Translations under genes and position numbers: made by a program
Origin: an uncultured Anaerolineales bacterium
Lineage (GTDB): Bacteria; Chloroflexota; Anaerolineae; Aggregatilineales; Aggregatilineaceae
Direction of reading: 5' to 3'
Assembly: GCA_937135955.1 (NCBI GenBank)
Contig: CAKZOB010000034.1
Span: 1-45,841, forward strand
DNA: 45,841 nt
Shown: piece after piece, positions 16,902-24,257 of the stretch
How positions within the stretch are numbered: position 1 is the stretch's first letter
How the letters are laid out: every line of letters starts with the position of its first letter
Notes under the pieces: generated by a model
The model's input: the letters and a program-made list of their open reading frames with translations, nothing else
Told to the model about the DNA's origin: nothing
Database searches by the model: none

Positions 16902-16935
16902 AGAAAGAAAGCAGCCAACCGTCACGGTCGGCTGC
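16902..16935 (-). terminator. Rho-independent terminator after the FAM151-like gene
   Basis: GCAGCC...GGCTGC arms (16911-16935) form an 11-bp stem with one mismatch and a three-base loop. On the minus strand it is followed by the T-rich run TTTCTTTCT (16902-16910). It lies 37 bases after the FAM151-like stop. Confidence 0.75.
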
Positions 16936-16971
16936 CCAGGGCAAACGCGCAAGGACGGCGAAAAGCGTCTG

Positions 16972-17754
16972 TCAGCCAGGAGGTGCGTTGCTTTCCTGAT
17001 CGTCGTACGTATAGTAGTGCCCACCCTCGCCAGAGCCGCGCCCATAGTAGCCCCATTGCGGGAAGTTGAAATCCGCCGTGACCGAGCGCGGCAAGAGCAA
17101 CACCGCCTGTAGGAACGTCTCCAGATCGATCACGCCGTATAAGTTGACTTCCAGGCCCCAGCGCAGCAACAGATCGTAGAAAAGGGGGCGATACTCGCTC
17201 AGGAAGTTGACGGAGAAACGGTTCATGCCCCAGCCGCGCAGCGTGTCGAGGACGGCTTTGAGGTGATCGGACAGGTTATAGGCCAGCGGCCCCAGAAAAT
17301 CCACCGGCGCTTGCAGGATTGCGCCTGGATGTGCTTCTGCAAGCCGCCGAAACCCACTCGCAGACAGGCGATGCAGGTAGGCGTTGAACCAGAGCTGATC
17401 GTCGCTGAAGCCGTATCGCTCTACCAGGGCCAGCGTTGGTTCTATCAATTCGTCGCCGCCCTTGAGATCGAGCTTGGCCGCTTTGCCATGCTCGCGCATC
17501 CGTGCCAGCAGACTGTCGAGGGTCAGCAGGGCGTCGGTGTCGGCGCTGGTGATCTCGTCGTGATGCAGCACCAGCCGGTCGCGGCGCGGGTCCCTGTGAA
17601 TGTCGCACTCGCCCCAGAGGATGTCGGAAGCCAGGAAGTGCTGCACGTTCAGTTCGTCGTTCAGGCCATGCCAGACCAACTGCACCTGCGGCGGCAGATC
17701 GCGGCGGGTCATTGTGTCGGACAGGCGTGTCGGCGATGGTTGAGAGTCGGTCAT
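16972..17754 (-). CDS. FAM151/Menorin-like (DUF2181) TIM-barrel protein
   Basis: This 260-residue protein resembles the FAM151/Menorin family, a divergent relative of glycerophosphodiester phosphodiesterases and PLC-like barrels. Visible features are the opening LVWHGLND, the acidic GECDIHRD (about 49-56) where a metal site is expected, LVLHHDE, and AAKLDLKGG (about 91-99), which matches the family KLDFK motif. There is no signal peptide, so it should be cytoplasmic. I chose ATG 17754 because GAGGG lies nine bases upstream; the ATG at 17763 directly abuts GAGGG. Function is unknown in bacteria. It follows the UPF0316 gene by 124 bases. The family call rests on motif memory and should be checked. 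Confidence 0.55.
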   Translation of the reverse strand: MTDSQPSPTRLSDTMTRRDLPPQVQLVWHGLNDELNVQHFLASDILWGECDIHRDPRRDRLVLHHDEITSADTDALLTLDSLLARMREHGKAAKLDLKGGDELIEPTLALVERYGFSDDQLWFNAYLHRLSASGFRRLAEAHPGAILQAPVDFLGPLAYNLSDHLKAVLDTLRGWGMNRFSVNFLSEYRPLFYDLLLRWGLEVNLYGVIDLETFLQAVLLLPRSVTADFNFPQWGYYGRGSGEGGHYYTYDDQESNAPPG

Positions 17755-17878
17755 CAATGGCATCCCTCAGCGGACTAAGCCTTTGTTTTGGCTTTTAGCA
17801 GTCGGGCGCGGTGCGTTGCCCGGCTGCGATCGTCGAAAGCCACCCCAAGCATAGCGCAGGACAACCTGGGGGCAACTT

Positions 17879-18409
17879 CTATCGCGCCGGGCGCGCCGCC
17901 CGCAGCCAGCCGCGTTGCACGGCGCGCGCTTCCTCTACGGTGATGAAGGCGTTGGGGTTGTCCTGGCGGACGAAGTGCAGCAGCTCGCTCACGTCCTGTC
18001 GTTTGACCACGCTGCGCAGCATGGTCACCACGCCGCTGGCCCCTTCGCCCACCGTCTCGGTGACGCCGAAACCAAGCTGACGCAAGTGCTCGGCGATCTC
18101 GTGCGCGCGCCCCGGCACGATCACATTGACTGTCATGAACGCGGTGACGAAACGCGCTTCGATCACCTGACCCAGATAGCCGCCCAGCGCGTAGCCGCCG
18201 CAGTAGGCCGACAGGTTGAGCAGGTTGCCCAGGTCGGCCAGCACCGGCCCCAGCGACACGGCGAAGATCAGCGATTCCAGCACGGCCAGCACAGTGGCCA
18301 GCACCCGCTGATCGCGGTTGAGCACCACCAGGCGTATCGTGCTGACGGCGTTGTTGACCAAACGCAAGACAAAAATGCCCAGCGCCAGGGCAATGACCTC
18401 CAGAGACAT
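17879..18409 (-). CDS. UPF0316/DUF2179 membrane protein
   Basis: This 176-residue protein has three N-terminal membrane segments (about 4-23, 37-60 and 66-88) and a soluble C-terminal DUF2179-like domain (about 90-165) with GFGVTETVGEGASG and NAFITVEEARAV. This is the YebE/UPF0316 layout, related to the ligand-binding tail of YitT proteins. Function is unknown; a role as a small-molecule sensor or transporter has been suggested for relatives. ATG 18409 has AGGAGGG upstream, which decides against a TTG two codons earlier. A terminator separates it from the receiver-domain gene, so it starts its own unit with the FAM151-like gene. Confidence 0.8.
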   Translation of the reverse strand: MSLEVIALALGIFVLRLVNNAVSTIRLVVLNRDQRVLATVLAVLESLIFAVSLGPVLADLGNLLNLSAYCGGYALGGYLGQVIEARFVTAFMTVNVIVPGRAHEIAEHLRQLGFGVTETVGEGASGVVTMLRSVVKRQDVSELLHFVRQDNPNAFITVEEARAVQRGWLRAARPAR

Positions 18410-18440
18410 GGCCAACCCTCCTGAAACTGATGGGATGCAT

Positions 18441-18473
18441 AAGAAACCGGCGCTCTCGAACTCAGAACGCCGG
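18441..18473 (-). terminator. Rho-independent terminator after the lone receiver gene
   Basis: CCGGCGCTCT (18447-18456) pairs with AGAACGCCGG (18464-18473) in a 10-bp stem with one wobble. On the minus strand it is followed by TTTCTT (18441-18446). It ends the KamA/ATP-grasp/receiver transcription unit. Confidence 0.7.
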
Positions 18474-18506
18474 GAAACCAGTGGCCGTATTCAGTGCGCG
18501 TAACCT

Positions 18507-18863
18507 TCAGGTGAGAGCCACCAATGCCTGTAGCAGCCTTTCGGCGCAGTCGCTCTTGCTGACAAAGGCATCAGCGCCCGTGTTGAGCGCCTGCTGACGC
18601 ATTTCGGGCCGCACACCCAGCGCCACAATGGCCACCCCCGGCAGCAAGGCGCGTATCGCGCCGATCACTGCCCGGTGCGCAGCGGCCAGTTCCCAGTCTA
18701 ACAGCACCAGGTCGGGCTGTAAACGGTCAATCGTATCGGGCAGGCTATCGAGCGATTCCAGCGCCCCCACCACTTCCAGCGGGGCCTGATGCTGCCGCTG
18801 CAGCAGCACGCGCAGGGCATGGCGCACTTCGGGATGGGGTTCGATGACAAGTACGCGAGACAT
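18507..18863 (-). CDS. Stand-alone receiver-domain protein
   Basis: This 118-residue protein is a single CheY-like receiver domain with the phosphoacceptor candidate Asp56 (VLLDWE) and Lys103 (FVSKSD). The usual acidic pair after strand 1 is reduced to Glu8 (VIEPHP), and the Thr/Ser after strand 4 is replaced in ALGVRP, so phosphorylation may be weak or absent. No output domain is attached. ATG 18863 has GAGGC about eight bases upstream; the longer upstream reading is low-complexity shadow. It lies 101 bases after the ATP-grasp gene. The partner kinase is not identifiable here; the NarL-type kinase at 22.5-24.1 kb has its own regulator. Confidence 0.75.
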   Translation of the reverse strand: MSRVLVIEPHPEVRHALRVLLQRQHQAPLEVVGALESLDSLPDTIDRLQPDLVLLDWELAAAHRAVIGAIRALLPGVAIVALGVRPEMRQQALNTGADAFVSKSDCAERLLQALVALT

Positions 18864-18914
18864 CTGTATCGCCTCGGTGCAAAGGGAGCGCGATGGCGTT
18901 CTCCTTTGCTGTGT

Positions 18915-18957
18915 GGTGCGCACCCCCGCCGCCTGAAGCAGCCTGGAGGTGCGCACC
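18915..18957. repeat. Paired self-palindromes GGTGCGCACC
   Basis: The self-complementary decamer GGTGCGCACC occurs at 18915-18924 and 18948-18957, just after the ATP-grasp stop. The two copies can pair with each other to form a 10-bp stem with a 23-base loop, or each can fold or bind a dimeric protein alone. There is no T-run, so termination is uncertain. Confidence 0.4.
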
Positions 18958-18964
18958 GCTTGCG

Positions 18965-20083
18965 TCAGCGGGTGAGGCGCGCCGCCGCACTCTCGACGAG
19001 GCCATGGCGGGCGGCGGCCAGTTCAGCAATGGTGTTGATCAGGCGCTCGTAGCTCCACCCCGCCGCGCGCGCCTGCAACCACAGGTCGCTCAGGTCGGGG
19101 TTGAGGCCAGGTAGGGGGTTGATCTCCAGGATATAGGGCTGATTGCCGTCCTGGACATCAACGCGGAAGTCCACGCGCGAGACATCCTTGCAGTCCAACG
19201 CGCGGAAGACATTGCCCGCCAGCACCTTCAGGCGGTGTTCCAGGTCTGGCTCGATGGGGGCCGGGCACAGATAGATGTCCATCGTCTCGGCCCACTCCGT
19301 CTTGATACGGTTGGTGTAGAGGCGATCTTCCGAGTGGGCGAAGTGATCGAGATCGATCTCCATCGGCGGCAGGAAGGTCAGGCCGCTGGGCAGTTCATCG
19401 GAGACCATGCCTTCGCCCACTTGGTAATCGCGCTGCGGGTCGAGATTGCCCACCATGCCCACGGTGATCTCGCGGCCCTGGATGTAGCGCTCGACCAGGA
19501 TCGGCTGGCGATAGGCCGCGATCTGCCGGGCGACCTGTGTCCGCAGTTCGTCCACCGTGCGCACGATCGAGTCGGCGCTGATGCCCATGCTGGTGCCTTC
19601 GCGGCTGGGCTTGACGAACATAGGGAAGCGCAGTTCGCCGTGCTCGTCCAGCAGGTCGGGGGCCAGCGGTGCGTCGGCGCGCTCCATCACCTGGAATTCG
19701 GGCGTGGGCAGGCCGTAATATTTGAGCAGGCGCTTGGTCATGGGCTTGTCCAGCGCCAGCGCCAGCGTCAGCAGCTTACTGCCGGTATAGGGAATGCGCA
19801 GCATTTCCAGCAACGCCGGCACCTGCGACTCGCGGCTGTCACCGAAGTGACTTTCGGCGATGTTGAAGCACAGGTCGGGCTGGAAGCGCTGCAGCGCTTC
19901 GATCAGGCTATAGGGCGGGTGAATGCTCGCCTCGATGAACTCCGCCTCGTGCCCGCCGCTGCGCAGCGCCGCGACGATGGCTTCGACGGTGCGCGGACTA
20001 TCGAGATCGTCCCACTGATCGGCGGGCATTCCCTCCCAGCGGGGGGCGTTTTTCTTCAGATTGGCCAGGACAGCGATCCGCAT
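18965..20083 (-). CDS. D-Ala-D-Ala-ligase-like ATP-grasp enzyme
   Basis: This 372-residue ATP-grasp protein has the Ddl architecture: an N-terminal pre-ATP domain (1-110), the nucleotide-binding core with MFVKPSREGTSMGI (about 156-169) and the metal-binding end DFRVDVQDG...YILEINPLPGLNP (about 308-333). Ddl-like enzymes join a carboxylate to an amine through an acyl phosphate. The insertion between about residues 210 and 300 is longer than in classical Ddl, so the substrates may differ from D-alanine. ATG 20083 lies four bases after the kamA stop. That tight pairing suggests it acts on a beta-amino acid made by KamA, for example by ligating beta-lysine, but this is inference. Confidence 0.8.
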   Translation of the reverse strand: MRIAVLANLKKNAPRWEGMPADQWDDLDSPRTVEAIVAALRSGGHEAEFIEASIHPPYSLIEALQRFQPDLCFNIAESHFGDSRESQVPALLEMLRIPYTGSKLLTLALALDKPMTKRLLKYYGLPTPEFQVMERADAPLAPDLLDEHGELRFPMFVKPSREGTSMGISADSIVRTVDELRTQVARQIAAYRQPILVERYIQGREITVGMVGNLDPQRDYQVGEGMVSDELPSGLTFLPPMEIDLDHFAHSEDRLYTNRIKTEWAETMDIYLCPAPIEPDLEHRLKVLAGNVFRALDCKDVSRVDFRVDVQDGNQPYILEINPLPGLNPDLSDLWLQARAAGWSYERLINTIAELAAARHGLVESAAARLTR

Positions 20084-20087
20084 CGGA

Positions 20088-21626
20088 CTAGGCTTCTCCC
20101 TGCGAGCGTGCATGACCGTTACGGCGGCGAATGGTATGACGCCTGCCGTTGCCATTGCCGTTGGTTTTGGCTGCGCCGTTGCCGTTGTCCTGGGGTTGTG
20201 TGCGCAGGGCATCGCCCATGTGGAAGCGCCGCCATTTCTGCTCGTCCGCGTTCAGGCGGTGCTGAATGCCGTCGCGCCGGTGAATCTCGTCGAAGCCTTC
20301 CGGCTTGATGGCGCTGATCCGCCCGTCCAGCAGGCCGACCACGCCCGCCTGTCCGGGTTCGGGGCGATGCGCCGCCTGACGATCCAGGTGATCAATGGCG
20401 TGCGGGTCGTAGTCGAGCGGCTCGTCGTAGACAGTGATGTAGCCTTCGTAGTTGCGCAGCACAACCTTGCCCGGAGCCTGACTGATCAGGTAGTTGGGCA
20501 TGACGGGAATCTTGCCGCCGCCGCCGGGCGCATCAATCACATAGGTAGGGACGGCGTAGCCGCTGGTATGCCCGCGCAGCCCTTCGATGATCTCGATGCC
20601 CTTGGCGACCGTGGTGCGGAAGTGCCCTGCGCCCTTGACCAGATCGCACTGATAGAGGTAGTAGGGGCGCACGCGGTTGCGCACCAGTTTGTGCACCAGC
20701 TCGCGCTGAATATTGACACTGTCGTTGATGCCCGCCAGCAGTACGCTCTGGTTGCCCAGGGGGATGCCCGCGCGGGACAGTTTGTCGAGCGCCCGGCTGA
20801 GTTCGGGCGTGATCTCCTTGGGATGGTTGACGTGAATGTTCATCCACAAGGGGTGATAGCGGCCCAGCATCTCGGCGAAGTCGTCGGTGATGCGCTGTGG
20901 CAGGAAGACCGGCACGCGACTGCCGATGCGGATCACTTCGATGTGCTCGATGGCGCGCAGGCTGGAGAGGATATACTCCAGCACCTTGGGCGAGAGCGTG
21001 AGCGGGTCGCCGCCGCTGATCAGCACGTCGCGCACCTGCGGCGTGCGGCGCAGATAGTCGAGCTGCAATTCGAACTCGGCGCGGCTGAAGTTCGCGCCGG
21101 GGTTGCCCACAATGCGGCTGCGCGTGCAGTAGCGACAGTAGCTGGCACACTGCGTGGTGACCAGCATCAACACGCGATCGGGGTAGCGGTGTACCAGGCC
21201 GGGCACCGGGCTGTGCCGGTCTTCGGCCAGGCTGTCTTCCATCATGCCCTCGAAGGCGGCCAGTTCGCGCCCCAGCGGGATCACCTGCCGGCGGATCGGG
21301 CAGTGCGGATCGTCCGGATCGATCAGGCTGGCGAAATAGGGCGTGATGTCCACCCGAAAGCGGTTTTCGGCGGTCAGACCTTCAATTTCTTCGGGGGTGA
21401 GGTGAATCAGTTGGGCTAGGTCTTCGACGCTGTTCAGGCGGTGCGCCAGTTGCCAGCGCCAGTCGTTCCACAGTTCGTCGGGGACATCGGCCCACAGCGC
21501 CGGTCGAGGAGTCACGGCCAGGACCGGCGCGTTGGCGGGGGGTTCTTCAGCAACGCGCTCCGTATCCGGGCCAGGAGGCTCCTCAAGCTCAGCGGTTTGA
21601 GCATTGTCTAGGGGTTTGATTTCCAT
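20088..21626 (-). CDS. kamA: Lysine 2,3-aminomutase
   Basis: This 512-residue radical SAM, PLP-dependent enzyme interconverts L-alpha-lysine and L-beta-lysine. The cluster motif CASYCRYC gives Cys160, 164 and 167; the PLP lysine is Lys372 in APGGGGKIP; the acidic residues expected to bind the lysine side-chain amine are Asp328 (YQCDL) and Asp365 (VIDAPG). Both aspartates favour lysine over glutamate as substrate, and the full C-terminal region argues against the shorter EpmB type. The C-terminal 45 or so residues are low-complexity (NGNG and RRR runs). The GGGAGGA site is 16 bases from the ATG, unusually far. A TATAAT box and a 5' hairpin lie just upstream. Confidence 0.92.
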   Translation of the reverse strand: MEIKPLDNAQTAELEEPPGPDTERVAEEPPANAPVLAVTPRPALWADVPDELWNDWRWQLAHRLNSVEDLAQLIHLTPEEIEGLTAENRFRVDITPYFASLIDPDDPHCPIRRQVIPLGRELAAFEGMMEDSLAEDRHSPVPGLVHRYPDRVLMLVTTQCASYCRYCTRSRIVGNPGANFSRAEFELQLDYLRRTPQVRDVLISGGDPLTLSPKVLEYILSSLRAIEHIEVIRIGSRVPVFLPQRITDDFAEMLGRYHPLWMNIHVNHPKEITPELSRALDKLSRAGIPLGNQSVLLAGINDSVNIQRELVHKLVRNRVRPYYLYQCDLVKGAGHFRTTVAKGIEIIEGLRGHTSGYAVPTYVIDAPGGGGKIPVMPNYLISQAPGKVVLRNYEGYITVYDEPLDYDPHAIDHLDRQAAHRPEPGQAGVVGLLDGRISAIKPEGFDEIHRRDGIQHRLNADEQKWRRFHMGDALRTQPQDNGNGAAKTNGNGNGRRHTIRRRNGHARSQGEA

Positions 21627-21670
21627 GGCGCGTTTGTTTTATCCTCCCAGGTGGCCAGATTCGCGTACAA

Positions 21671-21720
21671 AGGCTTCGGAAGCCTCAAGGCATTTCCGAA
21701 GCCTGACCAATGCGATTATA
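21671..21720 (-). promoter_or_regulatory. kamA promoter -10 box with a perfect 5'-end hairpin
   Basis: On the minus strand a consensus TATAAT (21715-21720) is followed within about ten bases by the perfect 11-bp inverted repeat AGGCTTCGGAA (21671-21681) and TTCCGAAGCCT (21694-21704). The -35 box is poor. The hairpin would sit at the very 5' end of the kamA mRNA, or it may terminate the upstream two-component operon. Confidence 0.5.
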
Positions 21721-21802
21721 GGGGAAGAGAAACCCAGGTGCTATAGTCCACTCGCCCGATTTGCCCCTGGCCAGATGGCCAATATGCGGGGCGCGTCTTT
21801 TG

Positions 21803-21887
21803 GAACCACAGAGGACACAGAGAGCGCAGAGAAGAACGCAGAGTTTGGTCGGGTCGCTTCTCCGCGCTCTCTGCGTCTTGGCGGTTC
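21803..21887. repeat. 85-bp intergenic palindromic repeat
   Basis: The arms from 21803 (starting GAACCACAGAGG) and to 21887 (ending TTGGCGGTTC) form a hairpin of about 31 bp with several mismatches and one indel, built on CAGAGAGCGC pairing with GCGCTCTCTG. Sequences with ACCACAGAG ends are common dispersed repeats in environmental bacterial genomes. It lies just past the stop of the NarL-type regulator and has no coding capacity. Confidence 0.55.
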
Positions 21888-21899
21888 AAATCCCGAAAA

Positions 21900-22544
21900 T
21901 CAGGGCGAGACGAGCTTGTGCTCGACGGCTAGCGCCACGGCCTCGGTGCGGCTGCTGACGCCCAGCTTGGCCAGGATGTTGCTCACGTGCACCTTCACCG
22001 TCGAGCGACTGACCACCAGCCGGTCGGCGATCTCGACGTTGTTCAGGCCCTTGACCATCAGCGCCAGCACTTCGCGCTCGCGCTCAGTCAGGTCGTGGCC
22101 CAGGCGTGCCGGTTGGGCGTGCGTGCGGATGAGCGCCTGCAGGGCTTCCGGGGCCATCGTCGGCTGACCGGCGGCGGCGGCGCGGATGGCGCGGATCAAC
22201 TCGTCCGACGACACATTCTTGTACAGGAAACCCAACGCGCCCGCCTGAATGGCTTTTTGTACCAGTTCCTGCTCCTTGAAGCTGGTCAGGGCGATGATCT
22301 GCGCCGCTGGGCATAGCTGACGGATGGCGCGGATGGCCGTCGGGCCATCCATGCCAGGCATGACCATGTCCATCAACACCACATCTGGGCATAGCTGCTG
22401 GCACAGGCGAATCGCCTCCTCGCCGCTATCGGCCTCTCCGACATTCTCCAAGTCTTTGTGCACCATCAGAAACGTGGACAGACCGGTGCGCACCATCTCG
22501 TGATCGTCCACGATCAGCACGCGAATCTTGCGCGCTTCGCTCAT
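21900..22544 (-). CDS. NarL/FixJ-type response regulator
   Basis: This 214-residue regulator has a receiver domain (about 6-122) with Asp13-Asp14, phosphoacceptor Asp59 (VVLMDMVMPG) and the conserved Lys in FLYKNV, followed by a LuxR-type helix-turn-helix (about 148-210) with LTEREREVLALMVKGLNNVEIA and VSRSTVKVHVSNI. It binds DNA as a dimer after phosphorylation. ATG 22544 has a strong AGGAGGA and overlaps the kinase stop (ATGA), so the kinase and regulator form a cognate pair. The target genes are not evident. Confidence 0.93.
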   Translation of the reverse strand: MSEARKIRVLIVDDHEMVRTGLSTFLMVHKDLENVGEADSGEEAIRLCQQLCPDVVLMDMVMPGMDGPTAIRAIRQLCPAAQIIALTSFKEQELVQKAIQAGALGFLYKNVSSDELIRAIRAAAAGQPTMAPEALQALIRTHAQPARLGHDLTEREREVLALMVKGLNNVEIADRLVVSRSTVKVHVSNILAKLGVSSRTEAVALAVEHKLVSP

Positions 22545-24085
22545 GATTCCTCCTGGACGGGGTTGTACCACTGTACTGCCACGCAGGTACCCTCACCGAT
22601 CTGCGTGCTGAGTGTGAGCGCCGCGCCGATGGCCGCCGCCCGCTCGCGCATGATGCGCAGCCCGAAATGATCGGCGGGCACGTTCTGAGGATCGAAGCCC
22701 TGACCGTCGTCGCGGATGATCAGCGAGACCTGCGTCGGGGTCGTGCTCAATTCCACCCCCAAGGTGTGAGCGCGGGCGTGTTTGACCACATTGCGCAGCG
22801 CTTCCTGCGCAATGCGATAGAGGGCCAACTGAATTTCGGGGGGATAGACATGCTGCCCGCCATTGGCGGTGAACTGCACATCGAGCCGCGTGCGCCCGGT
22901 GATCGCCTCGACAAGCTGACGTACCAGGTCGCGCAGCGGTGTTTCGACCAGAGCGGCGGGGCGCAGTTCGAGCAGCAGGGTGCGCATTTCGGCCAGCGCG
23001 CCGCGCGTCAGCCGACGCAGATCGGCCACGCGCTGATGAAACTCGTTCTGATCCTCTTCCCACAGTTGCGGCAGCACCTCGGCGATCAGGTTGGCGGAGA
23101 AAAGGGTCTGTGTGACAGCGTCGTGCAGTTCGCGGGCCAGGCGTTGCCGTTCTGCCATGGTTGCGGCCTGCTCCGACTGAATGCGCAGGCGGGCGTTGGC
23201 AATGGCCAGGGCCACCTGATCGCCAAAGGCGGCGGCCAGTTCGATGTCTTCGGGGGTCAGTTCGCGCGGCTCGGCATAGTAGAGCACCAGGCTGCCGTAC
23301 ACCTCGTCGCGCATCCATAGCGGCACGGCCAGCACCGCGCGGTAGCGTTCCATCAACTGCATCAGCAGCGCTTCGCGGTGAGGATCGTGCAGGCGCTGAT
23401 AATCGGGCAGCGCAGCCCGCATGTCGGGCAGATACACAGGGCGGTGCTCGGAGACAGCCCTGCCAATCGCCCCCACGCCCGGCGGCACCTGCATCCCGGA
23501 GACATAGTCAGCGGGCAGGTCGCGCGCGGCCTCCAGTTCGAGCACCTGCTGCCCGCCCTCGTCGCGCAGGCGGAAGATGGCCACGGCCCCCGCCTTGAGC
23601 AGACGCTGCGCCTCCACCATGATGTATTCCAGGACTTCGTCTGCCGGGCGCTCGGAATTAAGCACGTCCAGGATGCCGCGCAGTCCCTCGGCGATCAGGC
23701 GTTTCTCGTGCTCGTTGCGGATCAGGCGCTCGTATTTCTGCACCTGCTCGGTGACATCGCGCAGTGTAATCAGGAAGTACGACTGTCCCTCGTGCACAAA
23801 GATCGTTCGGCGCATCTCTACGGAGAGCTTGCCGCCGTCGTGTTGCCGGAGGGTCAGTTCCAGAGCGGGCGTTTCCTGAATGGCACGCCATACGTCGTCC
23901 TCGCCATGGGGCAGGGTCAATAGCGCTGTCAGGGCCTGTCCGGTCAGACGATCGGGCGCGCAACCAGCCAGCCGACCCAGGGCCGGGTTGGCGGCGAGCA
24001 CGCGCCCGTTTTCATCGGCAACCAGGATGCCGTCGGGCAGCTCGTCAAAGAGGAACTGATACAGTTCGGCGGTCGTAACAGTCAT
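22541..24085 (-). CDS. Soluble PAS-GAF sensor histidine kinase, NarL type
   Basis: This 514-residue kinase has a PAS domain (about 8-113), a GAF domain (about 138-298), a HisKA_3 dimerisation domain with the phosphorylated His321 in ARELHDAVTQTL, and a HATPase_c domain (about 405-505) with the N-box near NVVKHARAH and the G1 box DDGQGFD. No membrane segment or signal peptide is seen, so it senses a cytoplasmic cue such as a ligand, haem or redox state in PAS or GAF. It phosphorylates the overlapping downstream regulator. An extended -10 promoter lies at 24136-24144. Confidence 0.92.
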   Translation of the reverse strand: MTVTTAELYQFLFDELPDGILVADENGRVLAANPALGRLAGCAPDRLTGQALTALLTLPHGEDDVWRAIQETPALELTLRQHDGGKLSVEMRRTIFVHEGQSYFLITLRDVTEQVQKYERLIRNEHEKRLIAEGLRGILDVLNSERPADEVLEYIMVEAQRLLKAGAVAIFRLRDEGGQQVLELEAARDLPADYVSGMQVPPGVGAIGRAVSEHRPVYLPDMRAALPDYQRLHDPHREALLMQLMERYRAVLAVPLWMRDEVYGSLVLYYAEPRELTPEDIELAAAFGDQVALAIANARLRIQSEQAATMAERQRLARELHDAVTQTLFSANLIAEVLPQLWEEDQNEFHQRVADLRRLTRGALAEMRTLLLELRPAALVETPLRDLVRQLVEAITGRTRLDVQFTANGGQHVYPPEIQLALYRIAQEALRNVVKHARAHTLGVELSTTPTQVSLIIRDDGQGFDPQNVPADHFGLRIMRERAAAIGAALTLSTQIGEGTCVAVQWYNPVQEES

Positions 24086-24135
24086 GGGGAGGGCACCTGC
24101 GCAAAGTGCGCGGTGATGCAGGCGATACGCCCCTG

Positions 24136-24144
24136 ATCATAGCA
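24136..24144 (-). promoter_or_regulatory. Candidate extended -10 promoter of the two-component operon
   Basis: On the minus strand TGC-TATGAT (24136-24144) forms an extended -10 element about 50 bases before the kinase start. No good -35 box lies at 16-18 bases, which is tolerated by extended -10 promoters. Confidence 0.4.
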
Positions 24145-24197
24145 CATTCGTCGGGCAGGGGGGATGGGCGAGGGCGCGTCGTGCCAGGGGGATGTGT

Positions 24198-24234
24198 CAG
24201 GCGGGGCGGAGAGCCAGACCTCCGCCCCTGCCTG
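24198..24234 (-). terminator. Hairpin after the UgpE-like permease gene
   Basis: CAGGCGGGGCGGAG (24198-24211) pairs with CTCCGCCCCTGCCTG (24220-24234) over 14 bp with one bulged base and an eight-base loop. It lies 24 bases after the permease stop on the minus strand. There is no T-run, so termination efficiency is uncertain. Confidence 0.5.
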
Positions 24235-24257
24235 TCCGTTACCAGATGTGGGGACGA

